A stretch of 64,000 bases of DNA from Sinorhizobium sp. BG8 (GCF_016864555.1 NZ_CP044011.1:2871501-2935500); one strand, 5' to 3'; positions 26,372 to 37,185 are shown, counted from the first letter of the stretch. The notes: a model not told the origin generated them from the letters alone. Made by a program: numbers and translations.

Positions 26372-27493
26372 CTAGGGCGTAGGAGGCGCGCCATTACGCG
26401 GCGGGACGTCCCTCAACCAGGTGAGGACAAGGTCGTAGAAGACGCTGAGGACGACCGGTCCGAGGAACAGTCCGATCAAGCCATAGGATAGCGTGCCACC
26501 GATCACGCCCGCGAGGATGACGAGAATTGGTGTCGAAAGCCCGCGGGCAACAAGGATGGGCTTGGCGATGTTGTCGATCAGGATGATGGGGACCAGGAGC
26601 GCCGAGAATACGACGGCAGACGCGGTATCCATCGTCATCCACGCCCAGATGGCGACAGGTAGCAGGACGAGGGCAGGCCCGATCTGGACGATGCAGAGGA
26701 TCAGGATCACAAAGGCGAGAACACCCGGTGCCGGAACATCGAAGATTGCCAGCACGACCGCGGATAGCATCGCCTGTACTGCCGCGACACCGATCACGCC
26801 GCGCGCGACGTTGCGGATTGTCGATGCAGCGAGGTTGACGAAGCCCGCACCGCGATCGCCGGCAAGCCGTCGGGCGATTGCCGCGGCTCCTTCGCCGAGC
26901 CGCGGACCGGGAACGAACAGAAATCCCGAGGCGATTACAGCCGCGATAAAGCCGAGCATGTCCACGCCGAAGCCCGCGATCTTTTCGACTACGACGCCGC
27001 TTGCCTTGAGCAGGTACGGCGCGAACCGCTTGAGCGAGGCGTCGATGTTGACGGAGGCTTGCGCCCACGTGCCATAGACCCAGTCACCGACCAGCGGCCA
27101 GTTCCGGACGTTTTCGGAAGGTGGAGGAACCACGAGCTTTCCGCCTTCGAGCTTGGCAAAGATGGCCTGGGCCGCTTCGGCAAAATCGACCACGATCGCA
27201 GCGAGTGGGCCCGCGATGACAACTAAGGCGAGAAGCGTGATGGTGGCTGCAGCCAGCCGGGGGCGTCCGCCGAGGAGCATGCGAAGAAACCGGTAGAGCG
27301 GATAGAGCGCGACGGTGAGGATGCTGGCCCAGACGGCGATGAGGGCGAATGGAGTAACGAGCTTCAGAGACAAATAGGCAAACAACGCCAGGACTCCGAG
27401 CCTGGCGAAATCTGTGACCCTCGACTCGATCGAGGACGGGCCAGGCGTGCGGCTGGGCACAATGGCTTGGTCCGGATCCTGGCTCTTGTCCAT
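26372..27493 (-). CDS. AI-2E family transporter (PerM/TqsA-like)
   Basis: Polytopic inner-membrane protein of 373 residues with about eight hydrophobic segments. The typical order is two N-terminal helices (LGVLALFAYLSLKLVTPFAL), a pair around 70-105, an extended amphipathic region (about 110-200), and a C-terminal bundle with the conserved DNIAKPILVARGLSTP and GGTLSYGLIGLFLGPVVLS motifs. Named after E. coli TqsA, proposed to export autoinducer-2, but substrates differ widely in this family, some being Na+/H+ or unknown. Function here is not inferred beyond membrane transport. It is separated by 252 bases from the upstream CBS gene on the same strand. Confidence 0.85.
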   Translation of the reverse strand: MDKSQDPDQAIVPSRTPGPSSIESRVTDFARLGVLALFAYLSLKLVTPFALIAVWASILTVALYPLYRFLRMLLGGRPRLAAATITLLALVVIAGPLAAIVVDFAEAAQAIFAKLEGGKLVVPPPSENVRNWPLVGDWVYGTWAQASVNIDASLKRFAPYLLKASGVVVEKIAGFGVDMLGFIAAVIASGFLFVPGPRLGEGAAAIARRLAGDRGAGFVNLAASTIRNVARGVIGVAAVQAMLSAVVLAIFDVPAPGVLAFVILILCIVQIGPALVLLPVAIWAWMTMDTASAVVFSALLVPIILIDNIAKPILVARGLSTPILVILAGVIGGTLSYGLIGLFLGPVVLSVFYDLVLTWLRDVPPRNGAPPTP

Positions 27494-27745
27494 GCAGTCA
27501 TCTCCCGATCAGCACTACATGAAGGAACGGATTGCCTGTTATTCCATGGGGTTGGAGTCTGTACTTCACGCACATTCTGATGCGTGCGAAGTGCTCGGCT
27601 GGCTATTATGGCAGCGATATCTAATAAAACAAATGGACTGCGGTCGCCGAGGACATCGTGCCTTCAGAGACGGACTGGATATTCTCGGTCGCACGGATCC
27701 TCGCCCGGGTGCGTGGTGGCTCGATGCGACATCTCGCAGAGCCCT

Positions 27746-28411
27746 TCAGGAGGGACCTTGGGAATAGTGCTCGGCCACGCCTCTCACGCCCCGGACACCT
27801 TCGGCCGCGACGCGAACGGCCCGCCTGCACGCTTCCGACGCGAGATCGCCTGACAGATGCACCACACCGTCGCTAACACTCACATCGGGTACTTGACCCT
27901 CCAGGCCCGTAATTTCGCCGAGCCGCACAATCACGCTGCGCCTGATTGCCTCGTCACCCGGCGCCGTGCCGTCGTGCGCGGCATTGACGATGAGCTGGAG
28001 GAGGTCCGCGCGACTGACGATCCCAACGATTTCGCCCGCTCGAAGGATCGGAATGCGCTTGATGGAATGTTTTGCCATCAGCTTGGCGACCTCCAACACC
28101 GAGGCGAACTCGTCGACTGTGATCGGATCGCGGCTCATCGCATCGCCCACCTTCCACGAGGTATGCCTGACATATGCCTGGGCTTTCTCGTCGGCCGATA
28201 GGACACCGTCCGTAGGAAAGCCTACTCCGGCTCCCATCTCGGTTCGGCGTATGAGGTCACCTTCGCTGATCATGCCGACCAGGCGATTGTCGTCGTCGAC
28301 GACCGGCAATCCGCTGACGTGGTGGGCGAGCATTGTCTCTGCCGCCCGTCTGACGCTGTTTTCGGGCGAGACCTTGATGACGTGGGTCGTCATGACGTCT
28401 GTGACAAGCAT
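27746..28411 (-). CDS. CBS-domain pair protein with C-terminal BON domain
   Basis: A 221-residue soluble protein with two CBS motifs: residues about 1-60 (DVMTTHVIKVSPENSVRRAA and VSGLPVVDDDNRLVGMISEG) and about 90-145 (DAMSRDPITVDEFASVLEVA and HSIKRIPILRAGEIVGIVSR). These form an adenosyl-ligand sensing module. A BON-like domain (about 155-215, VSDGVVHLSGDLASEACRRA) follows. Such CBS-BON proteins are often part of stress or low-oxygen regulons in proteobacteria. It lies downstream of the phosphoketolase gene (280-base gap) on the same strand, so a shared energy-stress role is possible but unproven. Confidence 0.88.
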   Translation of the reverse strand: MLVTDVMTTHVIKVSPENSVRRAAETMLAHHVSGLPVVDDDNRLVGMISEGDLIRRTEMGAGVGFPTDGVLSADEKAQAYVRHTSWKVGDAMSRDPITVDEFASVLEVAKLMAKHSIKRIPILRAGEIVGIVSRADLLQLIVNAAHDGTAPGDEAIRRSVIVRLGEITGLEGQVPDVSVSDGVVHLSGDLASEACRRAVRVAAEGVRGVRGVAEHYSQGPS

Positions 28412-28691
28412 TCCGGTTCACTCCAGCTGGATGGCCGCACGATCGTTTGGGTATCGAGCCTAGACCTCATGCATTTCCTCGACAATCGAATTTGAAGAGT
28501 GCGGAGGTTGGTGGTTCCGGGATTTGTCGAGGACAAATCCTCCGCATTGCCACAATGCAGGCAAGTACAAGGGCGCGGTGAACTGCATCAGCCCAAAATC
28601 CTGCCCGGTCGATGTCATCTGCCGCGTTCCCCTTACCCGCGCGAGCGCGATCGAGCAGGCGCCCGTGACAGTTGCCGCGCTGGCTCGTTGT

Positions 28692-31142
28692 CTAGATGTT
28701 GTCTCCTTCCGTGGAGGTTTTCGATTTCGCGGATCCGCCGCTTTTCGCACCCCATTTCCAGCCGCTGATGGCCGGCATGTCGTCGCCGTGTTCCTCGATG
28801 TACTCCCGATGCTCGATCAGTTTCGCCTGGATCGCCTGCTTGAAGTAGGCGGCGCGGGCGCCGAGTTGCGGCAGCCTGTCGATGACGTCCCCGACGAGGT
28901 GGAAGCGATCCAGCTGGTTGAGGACGACCATGTCGAACGGCGTGGTGGTCGTACCTTCCTCCTTGTATCCGCGGACGTGAAGGTTGCCGTGGTTTTTCCG
29001 TCTGTAGGTGAGGCGGTGGATCAGCCAGGGATAGCCGTGGAAGGCAAAGATGATCGGTTTGTCCCGTGTGAACAGCCCATCGAAATCCCGGTCCGAAAGT
29101 CCGTGCGGATGCTCTTCCGCCGGCTGCAGCTTCATGAGGTTCACGACGTTGACCACCCGAACCTTGATCTCCGGGAGGTGCTCGCGGAGCAGTTCGACCG
29201 CCGCAAGCGTTTCAAGCGTCGGTACGTCCCCGCAGCAGGCCATCACGACATCGGGCTCGCTGCCCCGGTCGCTGCTCGCCCATTCCCAGATGCCGACGCC
29301 CATGGCGCAATGGCGAACTGCCTCCGCCATCGTCAGCCACTGCGGCGCCGGCTGCTTGCCGGCAACGACCACGTTGACGTAGTTGCGGCTGCGCAGGCAG
29401 TGATCGGTCACCGACAGGAGCGTGTTGGCATCCGGCGGCAGGTAGACCCGCACCACCTCTGCCTTCTTGTTGACGACGTGGTCGATGAATCCCGGATCCT
29501 GATGGCTGAAGCCGTTGTGGTCCTGCCGCCAGACATGCGAGCTCAGGAAATAGTTCAGCGAGGCGATCGACCTGCGCCAGGGGATCTCGTTGCACACCTT
29601 CAGCCATTTGGCATGCTGGTTGAACATGGAATCGATGATGTGGATGAAGGCTTCGTAGCAGGAAAAGAAGCCGTGGCGGCCGGTGAGGAGATAGCCTTCA
29701 AGCCATCCCTGGCACTGGTGTTCGCTGAGCACCTCCATGATCCGGCCGTCCGGAGAGAGGTGATCGTCCTCCGGATAGATTTCCGCCATGTAGCAGCGGT
29801 TGGTGACCTCGAGCACGTCTTGCCAGCGGTTGGAGTTGTTCTCGTCCGGGCTGAACAGGCGGAAGTTCTTGCTCTCCATGTTCAACTTCATCACGTCCCG
29901 GAGGAACGTGCCCATCACGCGCGCCGATTCAGCTGTCGTTGCGCCAGGGCTTGGAACATCGACGGCATAGTCCCGGAAGTCGGGAAGCTTGAGATCACGC
30001 AGCAACAGCCCACCGTTGGCGTGCGGATTGTCGCTCATGCGGCGGTGGCCGGTGGGAGCGAGCGAGAAAAGTTCGGGACGTAGCCGACCCTCGTCGTCGA
30101 AAAGCTCGTCCGGCCGATAGCTCTTCATCCACTGTTCGAGAATGCGGATATGTTCCGGCTTGTCCATCTCGCCCATCGGCACCTGGTGCGATCGCCAATA
30201 GTCCTCGCACTTCTTGCCGTCGATTTCCTCGGGGCATGTCCAGCCCTTCGGTGTGCGAAAGACGATCATCGGCCACGCCGGACGCTTCAGGTTGCCGTTG
30301 GTGCGGGCGTCGTCCCAGATACTCCTGATTTCGGCAACGATGGTGTCCAGCGTACCCGCCAGTTGCTGATGCACGTCCTGCGGGTCGTGGCCTTCGACGA
30401 AGTAGGGCTTGTAGCCCATACCCTCAAAGAATTTCCGGAGTTCGTCCTCGGGAATGCGGGCAAGGAAGCATGGATTGGCGATCTTGTATCCGTTGAGGTG
30501 CAGGATCGGCAGAACGCATCCGTCGCGGGCCGGATTGAGGAATTTGTTGCCCTGCCAGCCGGTCGCCAGCGGCCCGGTTTCGGCCTCGCCGTCGCCCACG
30601 ACGCAGGCGACGATGAGGTTGGGATTGTCGAAGGCCGCGCCATAGGCATGGCTCAACGCATAGCCGAGCTCGCCGCCTTCATGGATGCTTCCGGGTGTCT
30701 CAGGAGCGACGTGGCTGGGAATTCCGCCCGGGAAGCTGAACTGCTTGAAAAGCCGCTGCATACCCTCGGTGTCACAGCTGATGCTCGGATAGAACTCGCT
30801 GTACGTCCCTTCGAGATAGGCGTGGGCGACCAGCGACGGTCCGCCATGGCCCGGCCCTATCACGTAGATCATCTCGAGATCATCGCGTTTGATCACGCGG
30901 TTGAGGTGGACGTAGAGCATGTTCAGACCGGGCGACGTTCCCCAGTGGCCCAGCAATCGTGGTTTGATGTGCTCCCTCTTCAGCGGCTCTCTGAGGAGCG
31001 GATTGTCGAGCAGGTAAATCTGGCCGACGGAGAGATAGTTCGAAGCCCGCCAATAGGCGTCGATCAGATGCAGTTCATCCGTCGAGAGCGGGGCGTCGGT
31101 TGCGGAAGACTGTTTTACTTCTACCGTCTCAAGTGAAGACAT
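28692..31142 (-). CDS. xfp: Phosphoketolase (xylulose-5-P/fructose-6-P)
   Basis: Thiamine-diphosphate enzyme cleaving xylulose-5-phosphate or fructose-6-phosphate with phosphate to acetyl-phosphate plus glyceraldehyde-3-phosphate or erythrose-4-phosphate. The 816-residue length is standard. Visible signatures are the N-terminal [18 protein letters not shown], the TPP/Mg motif [30 protein letters not shown], and the C-terminal [23 protein letters not shown] 31142 has GGGAGG six bases upstream and is preferred over the ATG ten codons earlier. No acetate kinase or phosphotransacetylase gene is in the window. Confidence 0.96.
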   Translation of the reverse strand: MSSLETVEVKQSSATDAPLSTDELHLIDAYWRASNYLSVGQIYLLDNPLLREPLKREHIKPRLLGHWGTSPGLNMLYVHLNRVIKRDDLEMIYVIGPGHGGPSLVAHAYLEGTYSEFYPSISCDTEGMQRLFKQFSFPGGIPSHVAPETPGSIHEGGELGYALSHAYGAAFDNPNLIVACVVGDGEAETGPLATGWQGNKFLNPARDGCVLPILHLNGYKIANPCFLARIPEDELRKFFEGMGYKPYFVEGHDPQDVHQQLAGTLDTIVAEIRSIWDDARTNGNLKRPAWPMIVFRTPKGWTCPEEIDGKKCEDYWRSHQVPMGEMDKPEHIRILEQWMKSYRPDELFDDEGRLRPELFSLAPTGHRRMSDNPHANGGLLLRDLKLPDFRDYAVDVPSPGATTAESARVMGTFLRDVMKLNMESKNFRLFSPDENNSNRWQDVLEVTNRCYMAEIYPEDDHLSPDGRIMEVLSEHQCQGWLEGYLLTGRHGFFSCYEAFIHIIDSMFNQHAKWLKVCNEIPWRRSIASLNYFLSSHVWRQDHNGFSHQDPGFIDHVVNKKAEVVRVYLPPDANTLLSVTDHCLRSRNYVNVVVAGKQPAPQWLTMAEAVRHCAMGVGIWEWASSDRGSEPDVVMACCGDVPTLETLAAVELLREHLPEIKVRVVNVVNLMKLQPAEEHPHGLSDRDFDGLFTRDKPIIFAFHGYPWLIHRLTYRRKNHGNLHVRGYKEEGTTTTPFDMVVLNQLDRFHLVGDVIDRLPQLGARAAYFKQAIQAKLIEHREYIEEHGDDMPAISGWKWGAKSGGSAKSKTSTEGDNI

Positions 31143-31556
31143 CGAAACCTCCCGGTCGAAATCGAATCTCAAAAGGGCGAAATATTGCGGCTTCTATGGA
31201 CGTTCTGAAATTGCAAGGGCACCGCGGCGGGATCTCTTTGTGTCCCTTGTCGATCGGCGGTGCGGAGACAATCTTGCACAAAAAAGCGCCTCGGGCATAG
31301 AGAAATCGCCCCTTGTGGAAGGCAATGTGGAGACCCGGATTTCGTGCGCCGATTGTAACAGGAATGAAGCGTTCGCCTCAGTCAAATGGCGGTTAGTTGC
31401 ATCGCCTGTGTGTTTCTCCGTAATGCTACACTGACCGATCGGCGCAACCGCCTGAAGCGGATCGTGATACTTCGGCTTCTCTGTCGCACGCTTTCTCTTC
31501 TTGTTCTGGCACTTGTCTCTGTCCCGAAACCGGCGAGCGCTTCCGGCAGGCATGCG
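31143..31556. other. Gap between phosphoketolase and gltS
   Basis: No convincing gene in either strand. Frames of up to 119 codons exist, but their translations are arginine/serine-rich and low in protein character. The part next to 31142 must hold the phosphoketolase promoter; I see no clear consensus boxes. Confidence 0.5.
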
Positions 31557-32762
31557 TCAGCGGACCATGAACCCGATCACGAAAGCATTGGCGATATCGA
31601 TGAAGAATGCCGAGACGAGCGGCAGGATGATGAAGGCCGTTGGCGCCGCTCCATGGACCTTGGTGACGGCCGTCATGTTGGCGATAGCCGTTGGCGTCGC
31701 ACCGAGGCTGATACCGCTGAAGCCGGCTGAAATGACCGCAGCCTGGTAGTCGCGGCCCATGGCCGGAAAGACGACGAAGATCATGTAGAGAACGGCCGCA
31801 ATCGTCTGGAGCCCCAGCACGATGACGAGCGCCGGCCCAAGGCCGCCAAGCGTCCAGAGCTGCATGCTCATGAGGGACATGGCGAGGAAGATATTGAGCG
31901 AGAGATCCGAGATGAGGGCGAGGGGACGCGAGCGGGTCGGCCAGAACATGTGCGGAAAGAAACGCGGAATCGTGTTTGTCATGACGATCGCAACCAGCAG
32001 GCAGACGACGAAGAGCGGCAACTTGATGCCGGTTTCGGCGATGATTTCATCCAGCGCGAAGCCGATCAGGATGGCGACATTGAGGATGAGCGCCGTCCGC
32101 AGCAGGTTGATGTGGTTGATGTCGTTCACTCGCTCGGTCGCGGGCTGATCCGGAAGGCCGATGCTCGGCGCCTCTGTCTCCTGGCCTCGCAGGTGATAGC
32201 GATTGATGAGAACGCGCGCGACCGGGCCGCCCACAAGACTGGCGACGACGAGGCCGAGCGTAGCCGAGGCGATGCCGATCTCAAGGGCGTTGCCGAGGCC
32301 GAAGCGGCCGGCGATCAATGGCGCCCACGCGATCGTGGTGCCATGGCCACCGATCAGCGAAACTGAACCGAGGAGAGGGGCAATGCCCTCTGGCAGGTCG
32401 AGGAGCGCCGAACTACCGGTCGCGATGATGTTTTGCAGGATGAGGAACGATATCGTGAGGATGAGGAGGATCACGAGTGGCTTGCCGCCGGCCAAGAGGT
32501 CGGCCAGACGCGCATTCAGCCCGATGCCGGTGAAGAAATAGAGGAGCAGCAGGTCGCGCGCATCGAGATCGAACACGATTTCGGTACCGAAGAAACGGTA
32601 GGCGACGAGCGTGACAAGCGCGGCAAGCAGGCCGCCCGTCACCGCTTCGGGGATGTTCCAGTGCCTGAACGGACCGACGATCCTGTTGAGCCCGGATCCA
32701 ACGAAGAACACTACGATGGCGATTGTGAAAGTCAGAAAGCCCGGCGTCTCGATCGTCGTCAT
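31557..32762 (-). CDS. gltS: Sodium/glutamate symporter GltS
   Basis: Inner-membrane Na+-coupled glutamate carrier (ESS family). The 401-residue sequence contains about ten to twelve hydrophobic segments arranged as two inverted halves. The pore-loop signatures SLIGGHGTTIAWAP in the first half and AGFSGISLGATPTAIANM in the second are both clear. The ATG at 32762 gives the family-standard length. The nearby AACCCTAGGGTT palindrome, 54 bases upstream, could be regulatory but is short. It stands alone, flanked by gene-poor spacers. Confidence 0.93.
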   Translation of the reverse strand: MTTIETPGFLTFTIAIVVFFVGSGLNRIVGPFRHWNIPEAVTGGLLAALVTLVAYRFFGTEIVFDLDARDLLLLYFFTGIGLNARLADLLAGGKPLVILLILTISFLILQNIIATGSSALLDLPEGIAPLLGSVSLIGGHGTTIAWAPLIAGRFGLGNALEIGIASATLGLVVASLVGGPVARVLINRYHLRGQETEAPSIGLPDQPATERVNDINHINLLRTALILNVAILIGFALDEIIAETGIKLPLFVVCLLVAIVMTNTIPRFFPHMFWPTRSRPLALISDLSLNIFLAMSLMSMQLWTLGGLGPALVIVLGLQTIAAVLYMIFVVFPAMGRDYQAAVISAGFSGISLGATPTAIANMTAVTKVHGAAPTAFIILPLVSAFFIDIANAFVIGFMVR

Positions 32763-33123
32763 GCGTCGGTCGCTCCCTTTTGGTCAGCGCCACGCCCTCT
32801 CGTGGTGCCTCTCGCAACCCTAGGGTTACTACGATGCGGGCAATCGGTCCAGCCTGCGGCTGTGGTGCGTGGGGATTGCGGTTGTAGTGACTGATCTGGT
32901 CTTCGTCGTCGCCTGGGCTTTCCGTTCCCCGACTGGTAACGCTGAATTACGCATGAGCTGTCGCACTCAAGGGTACGGTTGCAGCTGGATTGATGTCGGG
33001 CGCGGATGTTCGACTGGTCGGATAGAGCCCAGCGGCTTTCTGACCTCGTAAATGTAATCTGACAGCTTCAGTTCGGTACGAAGCCGGTCTCTGTCATCAT
33101 GCAGACCTGGTGTCAGAAAGCCG
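32763..33123. other. Gap upstream of gltS with part of an inverted-repeat element
   Basis: No gene recognised. The region contains the 12-bp palindrome AACCCTAGGGTT (32816-32827) 54 bases before gltS, and most of a 95-base element bounded by 14-bp perfect inverted repeats (33031-33125, listed separately). Confidence 0.5.
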
Positions 33124-33125
33124 CT
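33031..33125. repeat. 95-bp element with perfect 14-bp inverted ends
   Basis: Left arm AGCGGCTTTCTGAC (33031-33044) and right arm GTCAGAAAGCCGCT (33112-33125) are exact reverse complements separated by 67 bases. The right arm runs into the stop codon of the amidase gene. This could be a miniature inverted-repeat element, an insertion-sequence remnant, or a long-looped structure at the end of the amidase transcript. I see no clear target-site duplication and no second copy in the window. Confidence 0.55.
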
Positions 33126-34548
33126 ACGATGGTGCCATCTCACGGACGCTCTTGTTCCACATTCGGCGATAGCTGCTTTCCCATTGGACGGATTCTTCCA
33201 ATTGTCGAGATAACTGCAACACGAGGAGATCGCGATGCGGGGCCGCCATCAACTGCACACCGATCGGTATGTCGGATTCCGGGAGCGGCAATGGGAGTGA
33301 GGCGGCCGGCTGTCCCGCAATGTTCGCATGAATGGAGAATGGCGCGAAGCCGTAGCCTGCCGCCGCCCAATTGGCCATCGTGCCGAGATCGTTGAAACCC
33401 AACGTACCAACCGGTGCGGGATCGCAAGCGAGGCTCGGAGTAAGGAGAACATCGTAGGTCTCGAAGAGTTGGAGGTGTGATCGGGCAGCCTCCGCCATCA
33501 TTCTGATGGCCCGCTCGACCCCGGCTGGCCCCGCAGCGCTTAGCAAATCGAGCGCTACCAGCGTGAACGGCTCCAATTCGCCGGGCATCGGCTCCCGGCA
33601 ACGATAACCGGCCTCGTCCGCCAGGAGGCGTGGGATATCGTCAATCCAAAGCAGATCAAACCAGTCGCCGACCGCAATAAACGGGGAGTTTTCAAAGAGA
33701 TGCACATCGTGGCCATGTTCCCGGAGCCGGGCGACCACATCCTCCACGGCCCGCACCTGAAGATGGTCGGCGACGAGCCCATCCGCGCCATGAACTGTCG
33801 CGGCAATCTTCAGCTTTCGAGGCTGGGCGAGGTGGCCGGCAAGGTAGTTTCCGCGTCCTGACCCTGCGGTTATGTCCAAAGACGCCGCGCTGTCGCGCAC
33901 GCTTCGAGTAACCACATGGTCGGAGTTCAAGCCATGTGCAATCTCTTTGAAATAGGGACCACTGGAGTTGAGACCTGCTGTCGGCTTGAAGCCATACAAA
34001 CCACAGCAGGCAGCGGGAACGCGGATCGACCCGCCTAAATCAGTCGCATGCGCCAACGGAACCATTCCCGAGGAAACTGCTGCCGCGGCTCCGCCGCTGC
34101 TCCCCCCGACAGTCACGTTCGCGTCCCAGGGATTGATCGTCCTTCCATAGGCGGCAGGGTCCGTCACAAACTCGGATGCAAATTCAGGTGCATTGGTCTT
34201 GCCCAGAATGGTCAGTCCGGCCGCACGCCATTGGCTTACCATCGTGCTGTCAGCACGCGGCCGGGTACCCTGGAAAAACTTGCTGCCCCACGTGGTCGGC
34301 ATCCCGTCTGTATAGAGGTAGACGTCCTTGAGCAGAAAGGGTACGCCCGCCAACGGACCAGTCGATGGCTGAGCGGCGCACTTCAGTGCCCGCTCGTAGT
34401 CCTTGCAGATGACAGCGTTGATCGAAGGATTGAGTGCTTCGATCATGCCGATGGCTACAGTCGCGAGTTCGACAGCCGTCACGTCGCCGGATGCCACGGC
34501 CTGTGCAAGGCCGACGGCGTCATGGCTAAGATACTCACCTGGTGTCAT
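33124..34548 (-). CDS. Amidase-signature family hydrolase
   Basis: Ser-cisSer-Lys amidohydrolase cleaving C-N bonds of an amide substrate. The 474-residue protein has the catalytic lysine region GVPFLLKDV, the glycine/serine signature [16 protein letters not shown], and [20 protein letters not shown] containing the nucleophile region. Substrate cannot be read from sequence; indole-acetamide hydrolase, 6-aminohexanoate-cyclic-dimer hydrolase or GatA-like members share the motifs. No gatB/gatC is nearby and the length is short for GatA, so tRNA amidation is unlikely. As last gene of the importer-oxidase operon it may act on an amide-containing nutrient. It starts 48 bases after the aldehyde dehydrogenase. 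Confidence 0.9.
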   Translation of the reverse strand: MTPGEYLSHDAVGLAQAVASGDVTAVELATVAIGMIEALNPSINAVICKDYERALKCAAQPSTGPLAGVPFLLKDVYLYTDGMPTTWGSKFFQGTRPRADSTMVSQWRAAGLTILGKTNAPEFASEFVTDPAAYGRTINPWDANVTVGGSSGGAAAAVSSGMVPLAHATDLGGSIRVPAACCGLYGFKPTAGLNSSGPYFKEIAHGLNSDHVVTRSVRDSAASLDITAGSGRGNYLAGHLAQPRKLKIAATVHGADGLVADHLQVRAVEDVVARLREHGHDVHLFENSPFIAVGDWFDLLWIDDIPRLLADEAGYRCREPMPGELEPFTLVALDLLSAAGPAGVERAIRMMAEAARSHLQLFETYDVLLTPSLACDPAPVGTLGFNDLGTMANWAAAGYGFAPFSIHANIAGQPAASLPLPLPESDIPIGVQLMAAPHRDLLVLQLSRQLEESVQWESSYRRMWNKSVREMAPS

Positions 34549-34596
34549 CCGAGCCCTCTGAATCGAATGTCGCTTGGGATTTTTTCGACATGCCGA

Positions 34597-36015
34597 CTAG
34601 GTCACGATCGATTTGAGTTCCATGAACTCGTCAATGCCATAGGCTCCGTACTCGCGGCCATTTCCGGATTGCTTGTAGCCGCCGAATGGAACCTCAAAGT
34701 CGTAGTCCGGGCTATTGATGTAGACACTGCCTGTACGCAGGCGTCTTGCAACACGGTCCGCTGACTGCGCATTGGCGGAGTGCACATAGGCCGCGAGTCC
34801 ATACTCGGTGTCATTGGCGAGATGAATTGCTTCGTTTTCATCCTGGTATGGCAGGATGGACAGGACGGGGCCGAAAATCTCTTCCCGCCAGATGCGCATG
34901 TCGGGCGTCACGTCAGAGAACACGGTCGGTTTGACGAAGTTGCCGAACTCCAGCGTCTCCGGCCGGCCAGTACCCCCGGCGACGACCCTTGCACCTTGCT
35001 GTATGCCCGAGTTTATTAGGTCCTGCACCTTCTGGAATTGCGTGATGCTGACCAGCGGTCCGACCCTCGTTTCGGAGGTCTGCGGGAGACCAACCTCATA
35101 TGTTTCAACAGCTTCTGCTGCAATCGAAACGACTTCATCAAGCAGATGCTCTGGCACCAGCAGTCGCGTTGGCGCGTCACACGTCTGGCCGTTATTGTCC
35201 ATGCAACCGGAAACGGCCGAGGTCACCGCTGCGCGAAGATCTGCGTCGGGAAGTACGATGAAAGGCGATTTGCCTCCCAGCTCCTGTGTCACGCGTTTGA
35301 CGGTATTGGCAGCCAGCTTGGCGATCTGGACGCCCGCGCGCGTCGAGCCCGTAAAGGAGATCATGTCGACGTCTGGATGAGACACCAGCGCCTCGCCAGT
35401 TGTCGGGCCGTCTCCTTCGACAAGATTGAACACGCCTGCAGGCAAGCCTGCTTCAGCTACGGCCTCCGCGAATAGACGAGCGGCGGAAGGTGCAACTTCG
35501 CTCGGTTTCAGCACCATCGTGCAGCCGGCGGCGATTGCGGGCGCGACCTTGCAGACAATCTGCACCAGAGGCCAGTTCCACGGCGTGATCATCCCGACGA
35601 CGCCAATCGGTTCACGCAGGACGCTGCTCCCACCCCGTGTGGTTTCGAATTCGTAGCGATCCATAAGCGATATCGCCAATTCCAGGTGTTTTACGGCGAC
35701 CGGTATTTGAACTTCGCGGCAATATTGAATGGGGATTCCGACCTCCTCGCAGATGCTTCTCGCAAACTGCTCGGAACGGTCTCTGCAAGCCTCCAGTAGA
35801 TTTGTCAGCCAAAGTCGCCGTTGATCGCGATCGGCAGTCGTCCCTGCGTCGAACGCTCGCCGCGCCGCGCGAACCGCCTCGTGAACCTCGGAGGGGGTGG
35901 CAACCGCTACCGTTCCGATCGTTTCATGAGTGGCGGGGGAGAGCAGGTCGATGCGTCCCGGACCCTGCGGCTTGTGCCATTTGCCATCGATGAAGAACAA
36001 TGATTCATGCGGCAT
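34597..36015 (-). CDS. NAD(P)-dependent aldehyde dehydrogenase
   Basis: Oxidises an aldehyde to the acid. The 472-residue protein shows the cofactor region ITPWNWPLVQIVCKVAPAIA, the active-site glutamate region VTQELGGKSPFIVL, the catalytic cysteine region NNGQTCDAPTRLLVP and the C-terminal PFGGYKQSGNGREYG. The catalytic Cys is in the GQTC motif. ATG 36015 gives the natural start MPHESLFFIDGKW; the open frame beyond it lies inside the ATPase gene. It overlaps the ATPase stop by 11 bases. Together with the GMC oxidoreductase it forms an alcohol-to-aldehyde-to-acid pair comparable in logic to BetA/BetB, but the substrate is unknown. Confidence 0.93.
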   Translation of the reverse strand: MPHESLFFIDGKWHKPQGPGRIDLLSPATHETIGTVAVATPSEVHEAVRAARRAFDAGTTADRDQRRLWLTNLLEACRDRSEQFARSICEEVGIPIQYCREVQIPVAVKHLELAISLMDRYEFETTRGGSSVLREPIGVVGMITPWNWPLVQIVCKVAPAIAAGCTMVLKPSEVAPSAARLFAEAVAEAGLPAGVFNLVEGDGPTTGEALVSHPDVDMISFTGSTRAGVQIAKLAANTVKRVTQELGGKSPFIVLPDADLRAAVTSAVSGCMDNNGQTCDAPTRLLVPEHLLDEVVSIAAEAVETYEVGLPQTSETRVGPLVSITQFQKVQDLINSGIQQGARVVAGGTGRPETLEFGNFVKPTVFSDVTPDMRIWREEIFGPVLSILPYQDENEAIHLANDTEYGLAAYVHSANAQSADRVARRLRTGSVYINSPDYDFEVPFGGYKQSGNGREYGAYGIDEFMELKSIVT

Positions 36016-37159
36016 GTCTGTTGCTTTCAAGATGTGTGTTGCCGCTGGTCCCATTCCATGTGCCCTTTGAAGGGAGCAACACGGCATCCTCGGGACGGAA
36101 GCTCGCGACGATTGATGATCCCGCAGCGGGATTGCCGAGACCCCGATTGGCGTTCGGAGCGCTGACAAGGACCGTTGTCCCATCCTGTGCCTGCATGTGC
36201 AGATGGCTGCGATCTCCAAAATAGGCAGCGCTTCTCAGCGAGCCCGGGATGGAGTTGGTTCTCGACGCATCATCCGATCCGATTGCAAGCTTTTCTGGCC
36301 GCACGGCAACGGTCACGGCCGTTCCGGGAGCGAGGCGACCTGCGGAGCCACCTGGCAAACCCGCCGTCAATATTCCTTTCCCCGCAGTGCGCACACGCAC
36401 AACCGAGTTTTCCAAGGTATCGACGACACCCTCGAAGAAGTTCATGGAGCCGATGAAGGCGGCGACTTCGCGGCTCGCGGGAGCTTCGTAGATACGGTTC
36501 GGTTCATCGATCTGAAGCACGTGTCCACGCGACATCACCGCCATGCGGTCGGACAGGGCAAGCGCCTCTTCCTGGTCGTGCGTCACAAAGACGAATGTAA
36601 TACCGACCTGGCGCTGGATGCGGCGCAGTTCCATCTGCATTTCTTCGCGCAACTGCTTGTCGAGAGCGGAAAGCGGCTCGTCTAGCAGCAGCACCTTCGG
36701 CCGTCTCGCCAAAGCACGCGCGAGCGCGACGCGCTGCCGCTGACCACCCGAAAGCTGGTGCGGTTTTCGTCCACCAAGGTGTGAAAGCTGGATCATGTCG
36801 AGAGAGTCTTTCACGATCCTTTCCTGGTCAGCCCCGGTCAGCTTCAAGGACCGAAGGCCAAACGCAATGTTTTCCGCAATGGTCAGATGTGGAAAGAGCG
36901 CGTAGCTCTGGAAAACGGTGTTCGTCGGGCGCTTCTCGGGCGGCAGCCCTTCCACAGACTGGCCGTCGATCAACAGCCGCCCGGCCGTGGGGGTTTCAAA
37001 ACCTCCGAGAAGCCGCAGCAACGTGGTCTTGCCGCAACCTGAGGGGCCCAACAGCGAGAAGAATTCGCCTTGGCGTATGCTGAAGCTGACATCTTCCAGC
37101 ACCGTAAGAGCACCGAATGCCTTACGAACTCCCTCTATCTCAACACTGTGCCGGGTCAT
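36005..37159 (-). CDS. PotA-like ABC transporter ATP-binding protein
   Basis: ATPase of a spermidine/putrescine-type (PotABCD) importer. The 384-residue protein has Walker A GPSGCGKTT (about residue 39), Q-loop NTVFQSYALFP, signature LSGGQRQRVALARAL, Walker B VLLLDEPLSALD and the H-loop VFVTHDQEEAL. A C-terminal TOBE domain (about 270-360) follows. ATG 37159 is preceded by GGAGGA at ideal spacing. It follows the second permease by 26 bases and overlaps the aldehyde dehydrogenase start. Confidence 0.93.
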   Translation of the reverse strand: MTRHSVEIEGVRKAFGALTVLEDVSFSIRQGEFFSLLGPSGCGKTTLLRLLGGFETPTAGRLLIDGQSVEGLPPEKRPTNTVFQSYALFPHLTIAENIAFGLRSLKLTGADQERIVKDSLDMIQLSHLGGRKPHQLSGGQRQRVALARALARRPKVLLLDEPLSALDKQLREEMQMELRRIQRQVGITFVFVTHDQEEALALSDRMAVMSRGHVLQIDEPNRIYEAPASREVAAFIGSMNFFEGVVDTLENSVVRVRTAGKGILTAGLPGGSAGRLAPGTAVTVAVRPEKLAIGSDDASRTNSIPGSLRSAAYFGDRSHLHMQAQDGTTVLVSAPNANRGLGNPAAGSSIVASFRPEDAVLLPSKGTWNGTSGNTHLESNRHAA

Positions 37160-37185
37160 GTATTTGTCCTCCAATGAATATGGAA

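Noticed and set aside
28460-28750. A 96-codon minus-strand frame between the CBS gene and phosphoketolase
   Set aside because: It overlaps the phosphoketolase end and looks non-coding.
28524-30083. A 519-codon plus-strand frame opposite phosphoketolase
   Set aside because: Fully antisense to a strongly recognised gene; composition is that of reversed codons.
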